Of a stretch of 64,000 nt of DNA, positions 52,760-61,769 are shown piece after piece. The position numbers and the translations under genes were made by a program. This stretch comes from Halieaceae bacterium (GTDB lineage: Bacteria; Pseudomonadota; Gammaproteobacteria; Pseudomonadales; Halieaceae). Under the pieces are notes generated by a model. The model worked only from the letters and a program-made list of their open reading frames with translations, was not told the origin of the DNA and made no database searches. Numbering within the stretch: position 1 is the first letter of the stretch; the number at the start of each line of letters is the position of its first letter. The DNA is taken from positions 60,833-124,832 of the forward strand of contig CACOYM010000006.1 of NCBI GenBank assembly GCA_902631395.1. The letters run 5' to 3'.

Positions 52760-55270
52760 ATGATTAACATGAATCAACACCTCACCGCGACGGCCGCAGT
52801 GCTCGCGTTGTCCGCCACTTCACTGATGACAGCGTGTCACTCAGAGACACTGTCTCTAAACGCAACTGAGTCCTCACACTATGAGGCCACTGTGACGCGC
52901 ACGCCGCATGGCGTGGCGCACATCACCGCGTCGTCCTGGGGTGCATTAGGTTTTGGCGAGGCCTATGCCGCCGCAGAAGATCAGGTCTGCAACATGGCGC
53001 TGGCTCTGTTGCAGTCGCGTGGGGAGAGTGCGAGTGTCTTTGGTCCGGGGCACGAGCAAAGCAATTTGGCCCGCGATATTACCGTGAAGGCGCTAGGTAT
53101 CCCTGAGCGCGCGGGCGCGGCGCTGCAGGCACAGACTCCCGATATCCGTGATTGGATTGAGGGCTACGCAGCGGGCTACAACCAGTATCTTGCTGAGCAC
53201 CCAGAGGGCGCAGGCTCCTGGTGCGATCAAGCGGAGTGGGTGCGGCCAGTCAGCGCGAAAGAGTTCATGGCACAGTACCTGACGCTGGTGCAAACACTGC
53301 CCCGGGCCAGCGGCGCCATCGCGGCGGCAGGCCTTCCCGAGCCAGCAGCCGGTGATACATCGCTGTCGGTGACCGAAGCGTCGGCAATGAAAGCACCTCG
53401 CCGACGAGACGCAGAGGCGATGCCAGTGCCGCAGTTGGCTAGCACGCTAGCGGATCTGACGCTGCGTGATATGGGCTCCAACGCCTGGGCGCTGGGTGAT
53501 GGGCGCACTGAGGGGGCCAACAGTCTATTGCTCGCCAATCCACATTACCCCTGGTATGGGATCGCCCGGTTCTGGGAGAAGCACCTCACTATTCCAGGAG
53601 TCTATGATGCTTACGGCGTCAGCCTGATCGGCACCCCCGGTGTGAGTTTGGGCTTCAATGCCCATGTCGGATGGTCGCACACGGTATCGAACTCCAGGCG
53701 CACAGTGTTCTACCAGCTGAACCTTGACCCCGATGATCCCACCCGATACCGCTGGGGAGATGGCTGGCGTGCACTGACCGCGTTAGAGGTCGAGGTGGGC
53801 GTCAAAGTGGATGAGGGAGTCGCGCCCAAGACGCATACCGTTTGGTTCTCGCATCATGGGCCTTTGATTGCTTTGCCTGGCATCAATGATGATCCCCGCA
53901 CGGTATTCGCTGTGCGCGACGCCAACGCAGACAATATTCATGTGTTGGGGCAGTGGCAGGCTATGGGGCAGGCCACGGGCATGGATGAGTTTATCGATGC
54001 GCACCGGCGCTTCAATGCCATGCCCTGGGTCAATACGATCGCAGTCAGCCGTGAGGGTCGCGCTGCTTACATCGACAATTCCACAGTGGGCGCGCTCTCG
54101 CCACAAGCTATTGAGGGCTGGCGGGAACGCGTATCTGTCGATCCAAGGCAGCAGTCCTTATACCTAGATCAAGGACTGGTGATTCTCGATGGGTCTCGCG
54201 CTGACCAGGATTGGCGCGAGACGTCATCTCCGGTGCCACAGACCGAGCCTTTCGATCAGCGCCCGCTCATTGAGAGCCGCGACTATGTGTTTAACGCCAA
54301 CGACAGTTATTGGCTAAGCGATCCCGCGAATCCTGCTGAGGCGTTATCACCGCTTTACGGACCAACGCATTCGCCGCGCACTGTCAGAACGCGAATGAAT
54401 ATGGAACTCCTTAGACCGGATAGTCCGCTGGGCTATGCAGGAGAGGATGCGCTGTTCTCCATGGCAGAGGTGCAGAGGGCGCTTTTTGCCAATGACAGCC
54501 TGACTGCACAATTGCTACTGCCCGAGATTTTGGCTGCCTGCGCCAATGAGCCCAAGCGGGAGCTCGGAACTGAAACCATCGATCTTACGGTGGCCTGTGA
54601 AGTGCTCGCCAATTGGGACCGCCGCTTTAATACGGGCTCACGCGGGGCGATATTATTCAGAGAGTGGTTAACCCGGTATCCCTATAACGAGACCTATCTG
54701 GGCCGTGAGCTGTTCGACGTACCCTTCAATCCTGCAAAACCACTGACAACACCCTTTGGCCTCAAAAACCCCGATACAGCACTCAACAAACTTGCCGAGG
54801 CCGTCTCGCTGATGGTTGATGCGGGAGTGTCGCTGGACACCGCACTGGGCAAGTATCAGCGGGGGCATCGTATGAACGAGATATTCCCAATCCACGGCGG
54901 AAATCGCCGTGAGGGTATCGCCAATCTGCAGGTTTCTGCCACCCGGTACAGCAATCCGATGGAGACACCCATTTACACGGGTAGCGACACGTTCGTGGCC
55001 GACAGCGAGAGCCTGTCGAAGACGGGGTATAACGTGGTGCATGGGTCCAGCTTTATCATGACGTTGGCCTATACTGATGAGGGCCCAGAAGCGCAGGCAA
55101 TTCTGTCTTACTCGCAATCGGGTGACCCTGATTCAGACTACTTTAGCGACCAGACTGCGCTGTATCGTGACAAGAAATGGCGCGATATCCTGTTTTCACC
55201 AGAGGATGTCGCACGCGACGCATTATCTGTGAACATACTAACCAGTGGCACCTCTGATGCCGGTCTTTAA
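52760..55270 (+). CDS. Penicillin-acylase-family N-terminal nucleophile hydrolase
   Basis: 836 residues. The N-terminus is a signal sequence ending SLMTAC, a possible lipobox. The alpha chain begins with TRTPHGVAHITA and GEAYAAAEDQVCNM. The cleavage site is DMG-SNAWAL with Ser240 as the predicted autocatalytic nucleophile, followed by GANSLLLANPHYPW and GFNAHVGWSHTVSNSR. The family includes penicillin G acylase, PvdQ and QuiP (acyl-homoserine lactone acylases). It is probably periplasmic. The linker before the cleavage site contains RRR, as in spacer peptides. A NylB-like hydrolase gene follows by 35 bp; both attack amides. Confidence 0.9.
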   Translation: MINMNQHLTATAAVLALSATSLMTACHSETLSLNATESSHYEATVTRTPHGVAHITASSWGALGFGEAYAAAEDQVCNMALALLQSRGESASVFGPGHEQSNLARDITVKALGIPERAGAALQAQTPDIRDWIEGYAAGYNQYLAEHPEGAGSWCDQAEWVRPVSAKEFMAQYLTLVQTLPRASGAIAAAGLPEPAAGDTSLSVTEASAMKAPRRRDAEAMPVPQLASTLADLTLRDMGSNAWALGDGRTEGANSLLLANPHYPWYGIARFWEKHLTIPGVYDAYGVSLIGTPGVSLGFNAHVGWSHTVSNSRRTVFYQLNLDPDDPTRYRWGDGWRALTALEVEVGVKVDEGVAPKTHTVWFSHHGPLIALPGINDDPRTVFAVRDANADNIHVLGQWQAMGQATGMDEFIDAHRRFNAMPWVNTIAVSREGRAAYIDNSTVGALSPQAIEGWRERVSVDPRQQSLYLDQGLVILDGSRADQDWRETSSPVPQTEPFDQRPLIESRDYVFNANDSYWLSDPANPAEALSPLYGPTHSPRTVRTRMNMELLRPDSPLGYAGEDALFSMAEVQRALFANDSLTAQLLLPEILAACANEPKRELGTETIDLTVACEVLANWDRRFNTGSRGAILFREWLTRYPYNETYLGRELFDVPFNPAKPLTTPFGLKNPDTALNKLAEAVSLMVDAGVSLDTALGKYQRGHRMNEIFPIHGGNRREGIANLQVSATRYSNPMETPIYTGSDTFVADSESLSKTGYNVVHGSSFIMTLAYTDEGPEAQAILSYSQSGDPDSDYFSDQTALYRDKKWRDILFSPEDVARDALSVNILTSGTSDAGL

Positions 55271-55305
55271 CGCCATATCGCCGCTTATTGAATAGGCCTA
55301 CCAAC

Positions 55306-56727
55306 ATGAAAAGCCGATCAAGCACTTTAAGCCGCCAGTTGGGCCCGCTCCCGCGATCAAGCGAAACGTTACGACGCACCGGTCGCGAACCTGTCGGTCA
55401 AGTCAGTAGATTGAAAACGCTGCGGCTCGCTGCAGCATTCGCACCCTTGATGCTGATCGGATCGACGGCTCAACTAGCATCTGCGGAACTTCTGGATGCT
55501 ACCGCATCGGACCCCAACAAGATGGCGTGGATGGTGGGTTTCCCGCCCCCCGCAGATAAGGTGATTGCCTATCCCTCCGGCAACTACTTCAGCTTTCCAC
55601 GACTGCGCTGGACCTTCTGTCATTTCAGAGAGATGCAGGCTACGCGCCGAGTTGGCCGGGGCCTTGGGCCGCGGTCAGTTCTGCCGGAGGCGCTCGACGC
55701 TAATATCGACGAGCTCACTTTTTCGCCGCTGGCTGGCGACGACACCATGACCTGGCTCGAGAGTCTTGACGCCAACTACACCGACGGCATTCTGGTGATG
55801 CACCAAGGGCAGGTTGTGTATGAGTACTACTCAGGCTGTTTGAACGCGGAAGGCCGCCACGGTGCCATGTCGGTGACCAAATCATTTGTCGGGACGGTGG
55901 CTGAGATCTTGATTGCGGAAGGGGCGCTGGATGACGCTAAGCTGGTCAGTCACTACGTGCCGGAACTGAGTGACTCGGCGTTCGGCAGTGCCACCGTCCG
56001 TCAGGTAATGGATATGACGGCCGCGCTCGACTACAACGAAAATTACGCGGATCCCAAGTCCGACATTTGGCAATATGCGGCTGCAGGCGACCCCACCCCT
56101 AAACCGGATTCCTACACTGGCGCACGGAATTTCTATGAGTTTTTGCAAGCCGTTGAACTTGAGGGTGTGCATGGCGAAGCGTTTGTCTATAAGTCGATAA
56201 ACACTGATGCACTGGCGTGGGTGATTGCGCGCGCGACCGGTAAAGACTTCATTGATCATCTTTCGGAGCGCATTTGGAAGCCGCTTGGCATGGATCAGGA
56301 AGCTGACATGATGATCGATAGCCTTGGCACGCCTTTTTCAGCGGGTGGATTGAGCCTTTCATTACGGGACGCGGCACGCTTTGGGCAGACGCTGTTGCAA
56401 AAGGGTCAGTGGCAGGGCGAGCAAGTGATACCCTTGGCGGCAGTAGCGTCGATCAGTGGTGGAGGTGACCCGGCCAAGTTTTCAGGGGCTGGTTATAAGA
56501 CTTTGCCGGGTGGTAGCTATCGCAGTCAGTGGTGGGCGCTTCACAACGAGAACGGGGCATATAGTGCGCGAGGGATTCACGGACAGGCGATTTATATAGA
56601 TCCGACAGCTGAGATGGTAATCGCGCGGTTTGCGACATTCCCCATCTCATTTAATGCGGCTATCGACCCCACATCGTTGCCCGCTTATCAGGCGGTGGCA
56701 GATTATCTGATGAGTAAGATCGATTGA
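55306..56727 (+). CDS. Serine hydrolase, 6-aminohexanoate-dimer hydrolase/beta-lactamase family
   Basis: 473 residues. A basic N-terminal stretch precedes a hydrophobic signal (LRLAAAFAPLMLIGSTAQLASA), so it is exported. The class C beta-lactamase-type S-x-x-K motif is Ser189 in GAMSVTKSFVG; then a VYKSINTDALAWVI (Tyr-x-Asn-like) motif and HGQAIYIDP for the H-x-G position, as in NylB and EstB. It hydrolyses amides or esters. The true start may be later (a TTG at about 55411) because about 40 residues precede the signal peptide. Adjacent to the acylase gene. Confidence 0.85.
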   Translation: MKSRSSTLSRQLGPLPRSSETLRRTGREPVGQVSRLKTLRLAAAFAPLMLIGSTAQLASAELLDATASDPNKMAWMVGFPPPADKVIAYPSGNYFSFPRLRWTFCHFREMQATRRVGRGLGPRSVLPEALDANIDELTFSPLAGDDTMTWLESLDANYTDGILVMHQGQVVYEYYSGCLNAEGRHGAMSVTKSFVGTVAEILIAEGALDDAKLVSHYVPELSDSAFGSATVRQVMDMTAALDYNENYADPKSDIWQYAAAGDPTPKPDSYTGARNFYEFLQAVELEGVHGEAFVYKSINTDALAWVIARATGKDFIDHLSERIWKPLGMDQEADMMIDSLGTPFSAGGLSLSLRDAARFGQTLLQKGQWQGEQVIPLAAVASISGGGDPAKFSGAGYKTLPGGSYRSQWWALHNENGAYSARGIHGQAIYIDPTAEMVIARFATFPISFNAAIDPTSLPAYQAVADYLMSKID

Positions 56728-56768
56728 GCACCTGATGACATCAAAGCGCCATGGTCCCGTCGATATGC

Positions 56769-57341
56769 TCACGCCGCTTCCTGGTTGCCCTCCTCAGAAG
56801 TGGCTAGCTTTGTTTGAGCGGCTTCTAGTTGCGCTTCGAGTTCTTTCACTTTCAACTCAAGCTCCGCTTTTTCTGCCTTTGTTTGGCTCAGTGACTTCTG
56901 CAACTTATCCGCAGCCATGGTTTTTTCCGCCAGCTTCTTTTTGTTGCCGTCGAGATTTTTACGCAGTCGTTGCGGGTCGTATTTTTTGAGTTCCGCGAGT
57001 TCAGCCCGCTCTGCTGCCAGGTCTTTTTGAAGGATTTTCAGACGGCTTTTAGCGGCTGCGACTTCCTCTTTCATATTCTCCGAGCGATTATGAAGCTCTC
57101 GGTTTCGCTGCTCCAATGCCTGTGTGTCGTTCGATTTTCCTGATAACTCTGTAATGGCCGCAAGCTGCGTTGCGATGGTTTTCTCAAGCTCGATTACTTG
57201 CGTTTCCAGTGCGGCCTTATCCCGCTTCAACTCCGCCATCGCGCTATCTTTATCATCGAGCTGCTTCTGATACTCATCGCGGAGTTGGGTTTCCAATTCA
57301 ATGATTTTTTCCAGTTTGTTCAGTGAGAGAGTGTCGCTCAT
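56769..57341 (-). CDS. Long coiled-coil protein, unknown function
   Basis: 190 residues almost entirely predicted coiled coil: repeating charged heptads with segments LEKIIELETQLRDEYQKQL, KAALETQVIELEKTIATQL and AEKAELELKVKELEAQLEA. It has no signal peptide or membrane segment and ends in EEGNQEAA. A structural or scaffold role is likely. Convergent with the serine hydrolase; the 174-bp space to the tRNA holds nothing recognisable. Confidence 0.7.
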   Translation of the reverse strand: MSDTLSLNKLEKIIELETQLRDEYQKQLDDKDSAMAELKRDKAALETQVIELEKTIATQLAAITELSGKSNDTQALEQRNRELHNRSENMKEEVAAAKSRLKILQKDLAAERAELAELKKYDPQRLRKNLDGNKKKLAEKTMAADKLQKSLSQTKAEKAELELKVKELEAQLEAAQTKLATSEEGNQEAA

Positions 57342-57515
57342 TTACCTACCTATAACGTGTTGGATCAGTCATACCTCGCCCGTATGCATGTGGGGAGGCG
57401 GTATCGATTTTAGGAGTCCGCACGGTGTGTTGCCGCCGAAATCCGTCTCGTGTTTATACGCTTAATCGCACGGTGGCTGCTTTAGGCAGAACTGGCCATT
57501 GCGATTTCGTATAAA

Positions 57516-57592
57516 TGGTGGGCCCAGTAGGACTTGAACCTACGACCAATCGATTATGAGTCGACTGCTCTAACCGACTGAGCTATGGGCCC
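57516..57592 (-). tRNA. tRNA with anticodon CAU (tRNA-Ile2 or elongator Met), CCA encoded
   Basis: Acceptor stem GGGCCCA/TGGGCCC, D-arm GCTCAGTCGGTTAGAGC, anticodon arm GTCGA-CTCATAA-TCGAT (anticodon CAT), T-arm GTAGG-TTCAAGT-CCTAC and terminal CCA: a complete 77-nt tRNA. The CGACTCATAATCG core and TTGGTCG variable region resemble E. coli tRNA-Ile2, whose C34 is modified to lysidine, more than elongator Met. The identity remains open between these two. Confidence 0.85.
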
Positions 57593-57639
57593 TCGAGGGC
57601 GCGTAGTCTAACAGAACCCTCGCGAACTTAGTGGTGCGA

Positions 57640-58542
57640 TTAGTCATCGAGATCTTCTGCGCTATGCCGTTCCGGAAGCCGCCTGGCCTCATCCCCCCAG
57701 ACTCGATTCACGCGTTGGCCACGGCGTACTGCCGAACGCTCTTGGACGCCTCTCGTCCAGCGTTGCACGTTCGTATAGGATCCCACGTCGAGGAACTCGC
57801 CTGACTTGTAAAGCATGCCCATGGCGAGTGCGCCATACCAGGGATGTATAGCAATATCGGCAATGGTGTACTGGTCACCACAGATAAACTCTCGCTCCGC
57901 CAGATTGCGATCCAAAACATCGAGTTGCCGCTTCACTTCCATCGTGAAGCGGTTAATGGGGTACTCCAGTCGCTCTGGCGCGTATGCATAAAAATGCCCG
58001 AAGCCTCCGCCCAAAAAGGGCGCGCTGCCCATTTGCCAGAACACCCACGATAGACACTCGGCGCGCGCGCTGGGCTCAGTCGGTAAAAAGTGGCCGTGCT
58101 TTTCAGAAAGGTACATCAAAATTGCTGCTGACTCGAAGACGCGGGTCGGTGTCGGGGTGCTGTGATCGACCAGGGCCGGAATTTTGGAGTTCGGGTTGGC
58201 ACTCACGAAGCCACTAGAGAACTGATCGCCTTCCATGATGTTCACTAACCAGGCATCGTACTCGGCCTGTTCAATGCCTAGTGCGAGAAGCTCCTCCAGC
58301 ATTACGGTGACCTTAACGCCGTTGGGTGTTGCCAGTGAGTATAGTTGTAGCGGGTGATCGCCGACTGGCAGGTTTTTGTCGTGAGTGGGACCTGCGATAG
58401 GCCTGTTTATCTTGGAGAAGCGATTGTCTTCGCCATCCGGATCCCATTGCCAAACCTTGGGTGGCGTATATGTTGGTGCTTCCTTCATGGTGTAGTCATC
58501 GTACTCGTCAGGAGTGGGGTAGAGTTCATCTTCAGACATCAT
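57640..58542 (-). CDS. yghU: Glutathione-dependent disulfide-bond oxidoreductase (YghU-like GST)
   Basis: 300 residues. The long N-terminal extension (RFSKINRPIAGPTHDKNLPVG) and LATPNGVKVTVMLEEL with NSKIPALVDH and FESAAILMYLSEK are characteristic of YghU rather than ordinary GSTs; the C-terminal domain has FICGDQYTIADIAIHPW. YghU binds two glutathiones and reduces disulfides. It is encoded 48 bp downstream of the tRNA on the same strand. Starts at MM; the second ATG is equally possible. Confidence 0.9.
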   Translation of the reverse strand: MMSEDELYPTPDEYDDYTMKEAPTYTPPKVWQWDPDGEDNRFSKINRPIAGPTHDKNLPVGDHPLQLYSLATPNGVKVTVMLEELLALGIEQAEYDAWLVNIMEGDQFSSGFVSANPNSKIPALVDHSTPTPTRVFESAAILMYLSEKHGHFLPTEPSARAECLSWVFWQMGSAPFLGGGFGHFYAYAPERLEYPINRFTMEVKRQLDVLDRNLAEREFICGDQYTIADIAIHPWYGALAMGMLYKSGEFLDVGSYTNVQRWTRGVQERSAVRRGQRVNRVWGDEARRLPERHSAEDLDD

Positions 58543-58691
58543 GTTTACCGTCTATTGAGTAGTTTATGTCTTTATGTCGGAGTTGGAAGTGATAGCCGGA
58601 CATCATGCTGAAACGGGCACATGGCTGTGGTGACAACGCGGCCTATCAATGTCAGCTCAACATCAGTGACTAAGGGGGCGAATTGCCTCGA

Positions 58692-59006
58692 TCAGTTCCG
58701 TGGCGGCAGTCCGTGCACCATGGTCAGGAACTTCAGCTCCGTGCCCGCGCGGCGGTGCTCGCTGAGTGCTTGATAGTCAGCGTCGTTGTACCACGCCACC
58801 GCATGCGCCTCGGAGGGGAAGGTGAACATCACCATCCGGCCCTCGCGTGGATCGCAACCCTCGAAAGTTATTGTGTTGTCGTCGTAAGTAAAAAAAGTTC
58901 CCTCGTGACGCTTGAGAATGGGGAAGAACCCTTTCTCATATTCACGGTAAGTGGCGGCATCGTGCACGGTGAAGTTGGCGACTACATAAACGGGGGCGTC
59001 TGACAT
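58692..59006 (-). CDS. DUF1330 protein
   Basis: 104 residues with a ferredoxin-like alpha/beta fold: PVYVVANFTVHDAATYREYEKGF, FTYDDNTITFEGCDPREGRMVMF and FPSEAHAVAWYNDADYQAL, the standard DUF1330 pattern. The family's function is unknown, but it is often encoded beside catabolic enzymes. It begins 10 bp after the dehalogenase stop, so the two genes are one operon. Confidence 0.88.
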   Translation of the reverse strand: MSDAPVYVVANFTVHDAATYREYEKGFFPILKRHEGTFFTYDDNTITFEGCDPREGRMVMFTFPSEAHAVAWYNDADYQALSEHRRAGTELKFLTMVHGLPPRN

Positions 59007-59016
59007 TCTATTCTCC

Positions 59017-59880
59017 TTATAAACCTGCGTGCCAGGCGGCGACCGCCTGGCCGATCTCCTGCGGGGAGTCCTCTTGAAGGAAGTGTAAGCCTTTAACCGT
59101 GACCTCCGCCTGGTTAGGCCAGTCTCGACAGAACTCTCGCTGTTTGCCTACCAAGATTGAACCGGGGTCAGCATTCACAAAAAGCTTGGGAATATTGGTT
59201 TTGGCCATGAAGTTCGCATAGGCTTCCACCAGCTCCACCATGTGTGGGGGCTCGCCGTCGATGGGTATCTGCCGCGGCCAATTCAGCGTGGGTTGTCGGT
59301 GCTCGGGTGTGTCGAAGGGCGCTCGATACGTGGCCATCTCGTCTTCAGACAGATCTCTGATAATGGAGCTGGGGAGAACGGCCTCGACGAACATATTGCG
59401 TTCAAGCACGAGATCCTCACCCTTGGGTGAGCGGAAGCCTCTGAAAATGCCCCGTGCGCTCTCCGGCCAGTCTTCCCAAGTGACGGGCATCACGATAGCT
59501 TCCATATAGGCAATGCCTTTGACCGCCTCGGGGTTGAGGCGCGCCCAATGAAATCCCAGGCCGCTCCCCCAATCGTGAAGAACGAGAGTCACATTTTGAT
59601 CAGCTCCGATACTGCGCAAAAGCACTTCGAGATATTCAAAGACCACCTCAAAGCTGTACCGGTCGGCGCCCTCGCTCGCGGGTAATTTATCCGAGTCACC
59701 CTGGCCAATGAGATCTGGTGCGATCACGCGGCCACAACTCTCTAACTCGGGAATGATGTTGCGCCATAAAAAGGACGAGGTAGGATTGCCATGTAGCAGA
59801 ACAATTGGGTCGCCCGAACCGGCTTCAAGGTAAGCAATACGCTGTCCGTTCACTTCGGCGAATTGTCGTGTGGCTTGCAT
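59017..59880 (-). CDS. dhaA: Haloalkane dehalogenase (HLD-II type)
   Basis: 287 residues of the alpha/beta hydrolase fold. Catalytic residues: nucleophile D103 in LVLHDWGSGLGF, E127 in AYMEAIV and H266 in GLHFLQED; halide-binding N32 (LLHGNPTSS) and W104. This D-H-E set with Asn and Trp is the HLD-II (DhaA/LinB) pattern. It replaces the halogen of short haloalkanes by hydroxyl. A broader hydrolase or an epoxide-like substrate cannot be excluded without assay. Operon with DUF1330. Confidence 0.9.
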   Translation of the reverse strand: MQATRQFAEVNGQRIAYLEAGSGDPIVLLHGNPTSSFLWRNIIPELESCGRVIAPDLIGQGDSDKLPASEGADRYSFEVVFEYLEVLLRSIGADQNVTLVLHDWGSGLGFHWARLNPEAVKGIAYMEAIVMPVTWEDWPESARGIFRGFRSPKGEDLVLERNMFVEAVLPSSIIRDLSEDEMATYRAPFDTPEHRQPTLNWPRQIPIDGEPPHMVELVEAYANFMAKTNIPKLFVNADPGSILVGKQREFCRDWPNQAEVTVKGLHFLQEDSPQEIGQAVAAWHAGL

Positions 59881-60152
59881 ATGGGGTCTCTTGTGTTCTA
59901 AGTCACGATGACGGTCGTTACGGCCACTTCAATTGCCGATGCTTGAACAGCGCCAAGGCGCAACGCCCGGAATGAATGGTCCCTCGCAAATAGAGCTCTC
60001 TGCATTGCCAGGTTAATGCCATTGGCCGCGGTATTGTTGTATTTAAAGTGCCATAAAAGAGCCAGGTGGGCTACTTGCTCTCAGTATTCAGCGGTCTGGA
60101 GTCGTATCGGCTCTAAACCGCTGTTGCTGTCACTGATGTACCAGCGGTTGGT

Positions 60153-61631
60153 TCAGTTCGTCAGCGCCAGCATGTATTCCGCCACCAACTGCCGCATGGG
60201 TTCTGACAGATGATCTTGCGGCGGCATTGTGGGAAAGTCTGGCCGCTTCTTTTCGGGATCAGCAATGTAAGCGGCGATGCTGCCGGCATCTTGCCCGTAC
60301 TGCGCCTGAATCGCGAGTGTCGGCGGGCCGATTAAACGCACATTGTAGGCATGGCAGCCCGCACAAATACCCTGATAAACAAGCTCGGCGCCCGAAGCGT
60401 CGGCGGTGATCACCCGAGGCGCTGCGGGTTCGGGAAGCATTTTAGTCATGATTCCTCGGGTAGATTCTGCAGGTTCGCGCCCGGCAATTGCATCGGTGGC
60501 GCGAATGGTCGGGCTATCGCAGTCTGCCCAGTCATCGACGCCGTATGTGCGATAGGCGTTGCGCCGGGAAATACAATTGTCTCGCTCCGCCTTTGTCGCA
60601 CCCTGATAGGCTAGGATATCTGGCCCTGTGGTCGAGAACCTGGTGAGCATTAATAGCTTCATTTCGCCCTCGGGCGAGGCGCCATTATCGAACATGACGT
60701 TGTCGCGGATCTGGACGGCGTCGGGATTAGGGTCGGAGCCAGTATCAGTGGCGATCTCGGTTACGAAGTCCTGGCTGGTGATGATGATGCCGGCGTTGTT
60801 GTTCCCGGTAATCACGTTGTCCTCGATGATGACTTCATCGCCGGACATGACGATAATCCCGCTGCCAGCTGGGATCTGCGATACGAGCGAGCCGGGGATG
60901 CCGAAATTCGGGGTGTTGTTGTCGATGACAAAGTTGCGACGAATAATAGCGTCGTAAGAGCTCTTGATCGGTAGTCCGGGTGTGATGAACACCAAAATGC
61001 CTCCTGTATTGTTCTTCGCGAGATTTCCCTCGACTAGCACATGGCGGCTGTTTTCGATTTCGATCCCTGCGACGTTGTCGAACACCTGGTTATTGCGTAC
61101 GTCGATATAGTCGCTCATACCCACGTATATGGCCGCGTCTTCGATACCCGAGAGGATGTTGTTCTCGATCAGGCCGTTCTCGCCAAACTCGGGGAAGATG
61201 CCGTACACGCCTGAGTCGATCACCCAGTTATTGCGGATCGAAAAGTTATTGCCCGCCTGGCCCATTATGGCATTACCTTTGTATTCGGTGATTTTGAACC
61301 ACTCCACCGAAAAGCCATTGCCTGAATACAAGATGGCGTCGTTGAGCTGCTTTTTGCCATTAAGGTGCGGCCAGTTATCGCCCTCGACTAGACCACGAAG
61401 TGTGATGTCGTCTTTGTCGACGTAGACCGTCTCGCTGTAGAGTCCCGGATAAACAAGAATCTCGTCACCGGGTGCAGCGCGATTGACCGCATCCTGAATA
61501 CGATCCCCCTCGCGGACCTCGATGATGGCCGCCTGTGCCACCGATGCAAAAAGGTACAGCGCAAGCGATACGAGCACGCCGCGGACGCTGTCGCGATTAT
61601 GGCGGCAAGAATTCATTGGTGCCGTGATCAT
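60153..61631 (-). CDS. Exported parallel beta-helix protein with a C-terminal cytochrome c domain
   Basis: 492 residues. Signal peptide (VLVSLALYLFASVAQA). The body has NosD-like / right-handed beta-helix repeats: GDRIQDAVNRAAPGDEILVYPG, NWVIDSGVYGIF, NNILSGIEDAAIYVG, NVITGNNNAGIIITS. After about residue 410 there is a c-type haem domain with CAGCH (Cys423, Cys426, His427) and FPTMPPQDHLSEPMRQLVAEY. Such a beta-helix/cytochrome fusion is unusual. It lies in line with two other c-type cytochrome genes and 138 bp after the peroxidase, so all three are probably one exported redox system. Confidence 0.85.
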   Translation of the reverse strand: MITAPMNSCRHNRDSVRGVLVSLALYLFASVAQAAIIEVREGDRIQDAVNRAAPGDEILVYPGLYSETVYVDKDDITLRGLVEGDNWPHLNGKKQLNDAILYSGNGFSVEWFKITEYKGNAIMGQAGNNFSIRNNWVIDSGVYGIFPEFGENGLIENNILSGIEDAAIYVGMSDYIDVRNNQVFDNVAGIEIENSRHVLVEGNLAKNNTGGILVFITPGLPIKSSYDAIIRRNFVIDNNTPNFGIPGSLVSQIPAGSGIIVMSGDEVIIEDNVITGNNNAGIIITSQDFVTEIATDTGSDPNPDAVQIRDNVMFDNGASPEGEMKLLMLTRFSTTGPDILAYQGATKAERDNCISRRNAYRTYGVDDWADCDSPTIRATDAIAGREPAESTRGIMTKMLPEPAAPRVITADASGAELVYQGICAGCHAYNVRLIGPPTLAIQAQYGQDAGSIAAYIADPEKKRPDFPTMPPQDHLSEPMRQLVAEYMLALTN

Positions 61632-61769
61632 AGTTTGCCCCCCAAACGAGCTCTGTATTTATATCTGGCTGTTGTATGGTTTTGGTCCGTTACCTCCGTG
61701 AGGCGACCGACTGCTGTTAGCGTTTGCTGCGGCTATGCGCGCTTTATTGACTGCCAGAGCTTTCGACCT

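Noticed and set aside
57516..57592. Calling the CAU tRNA elongator methionine with certainty
   Set aside because: The core resembles tRNA-Ile2 of E. coli more, but both remain possible without comparison with all CAU tRNAs of the genome.
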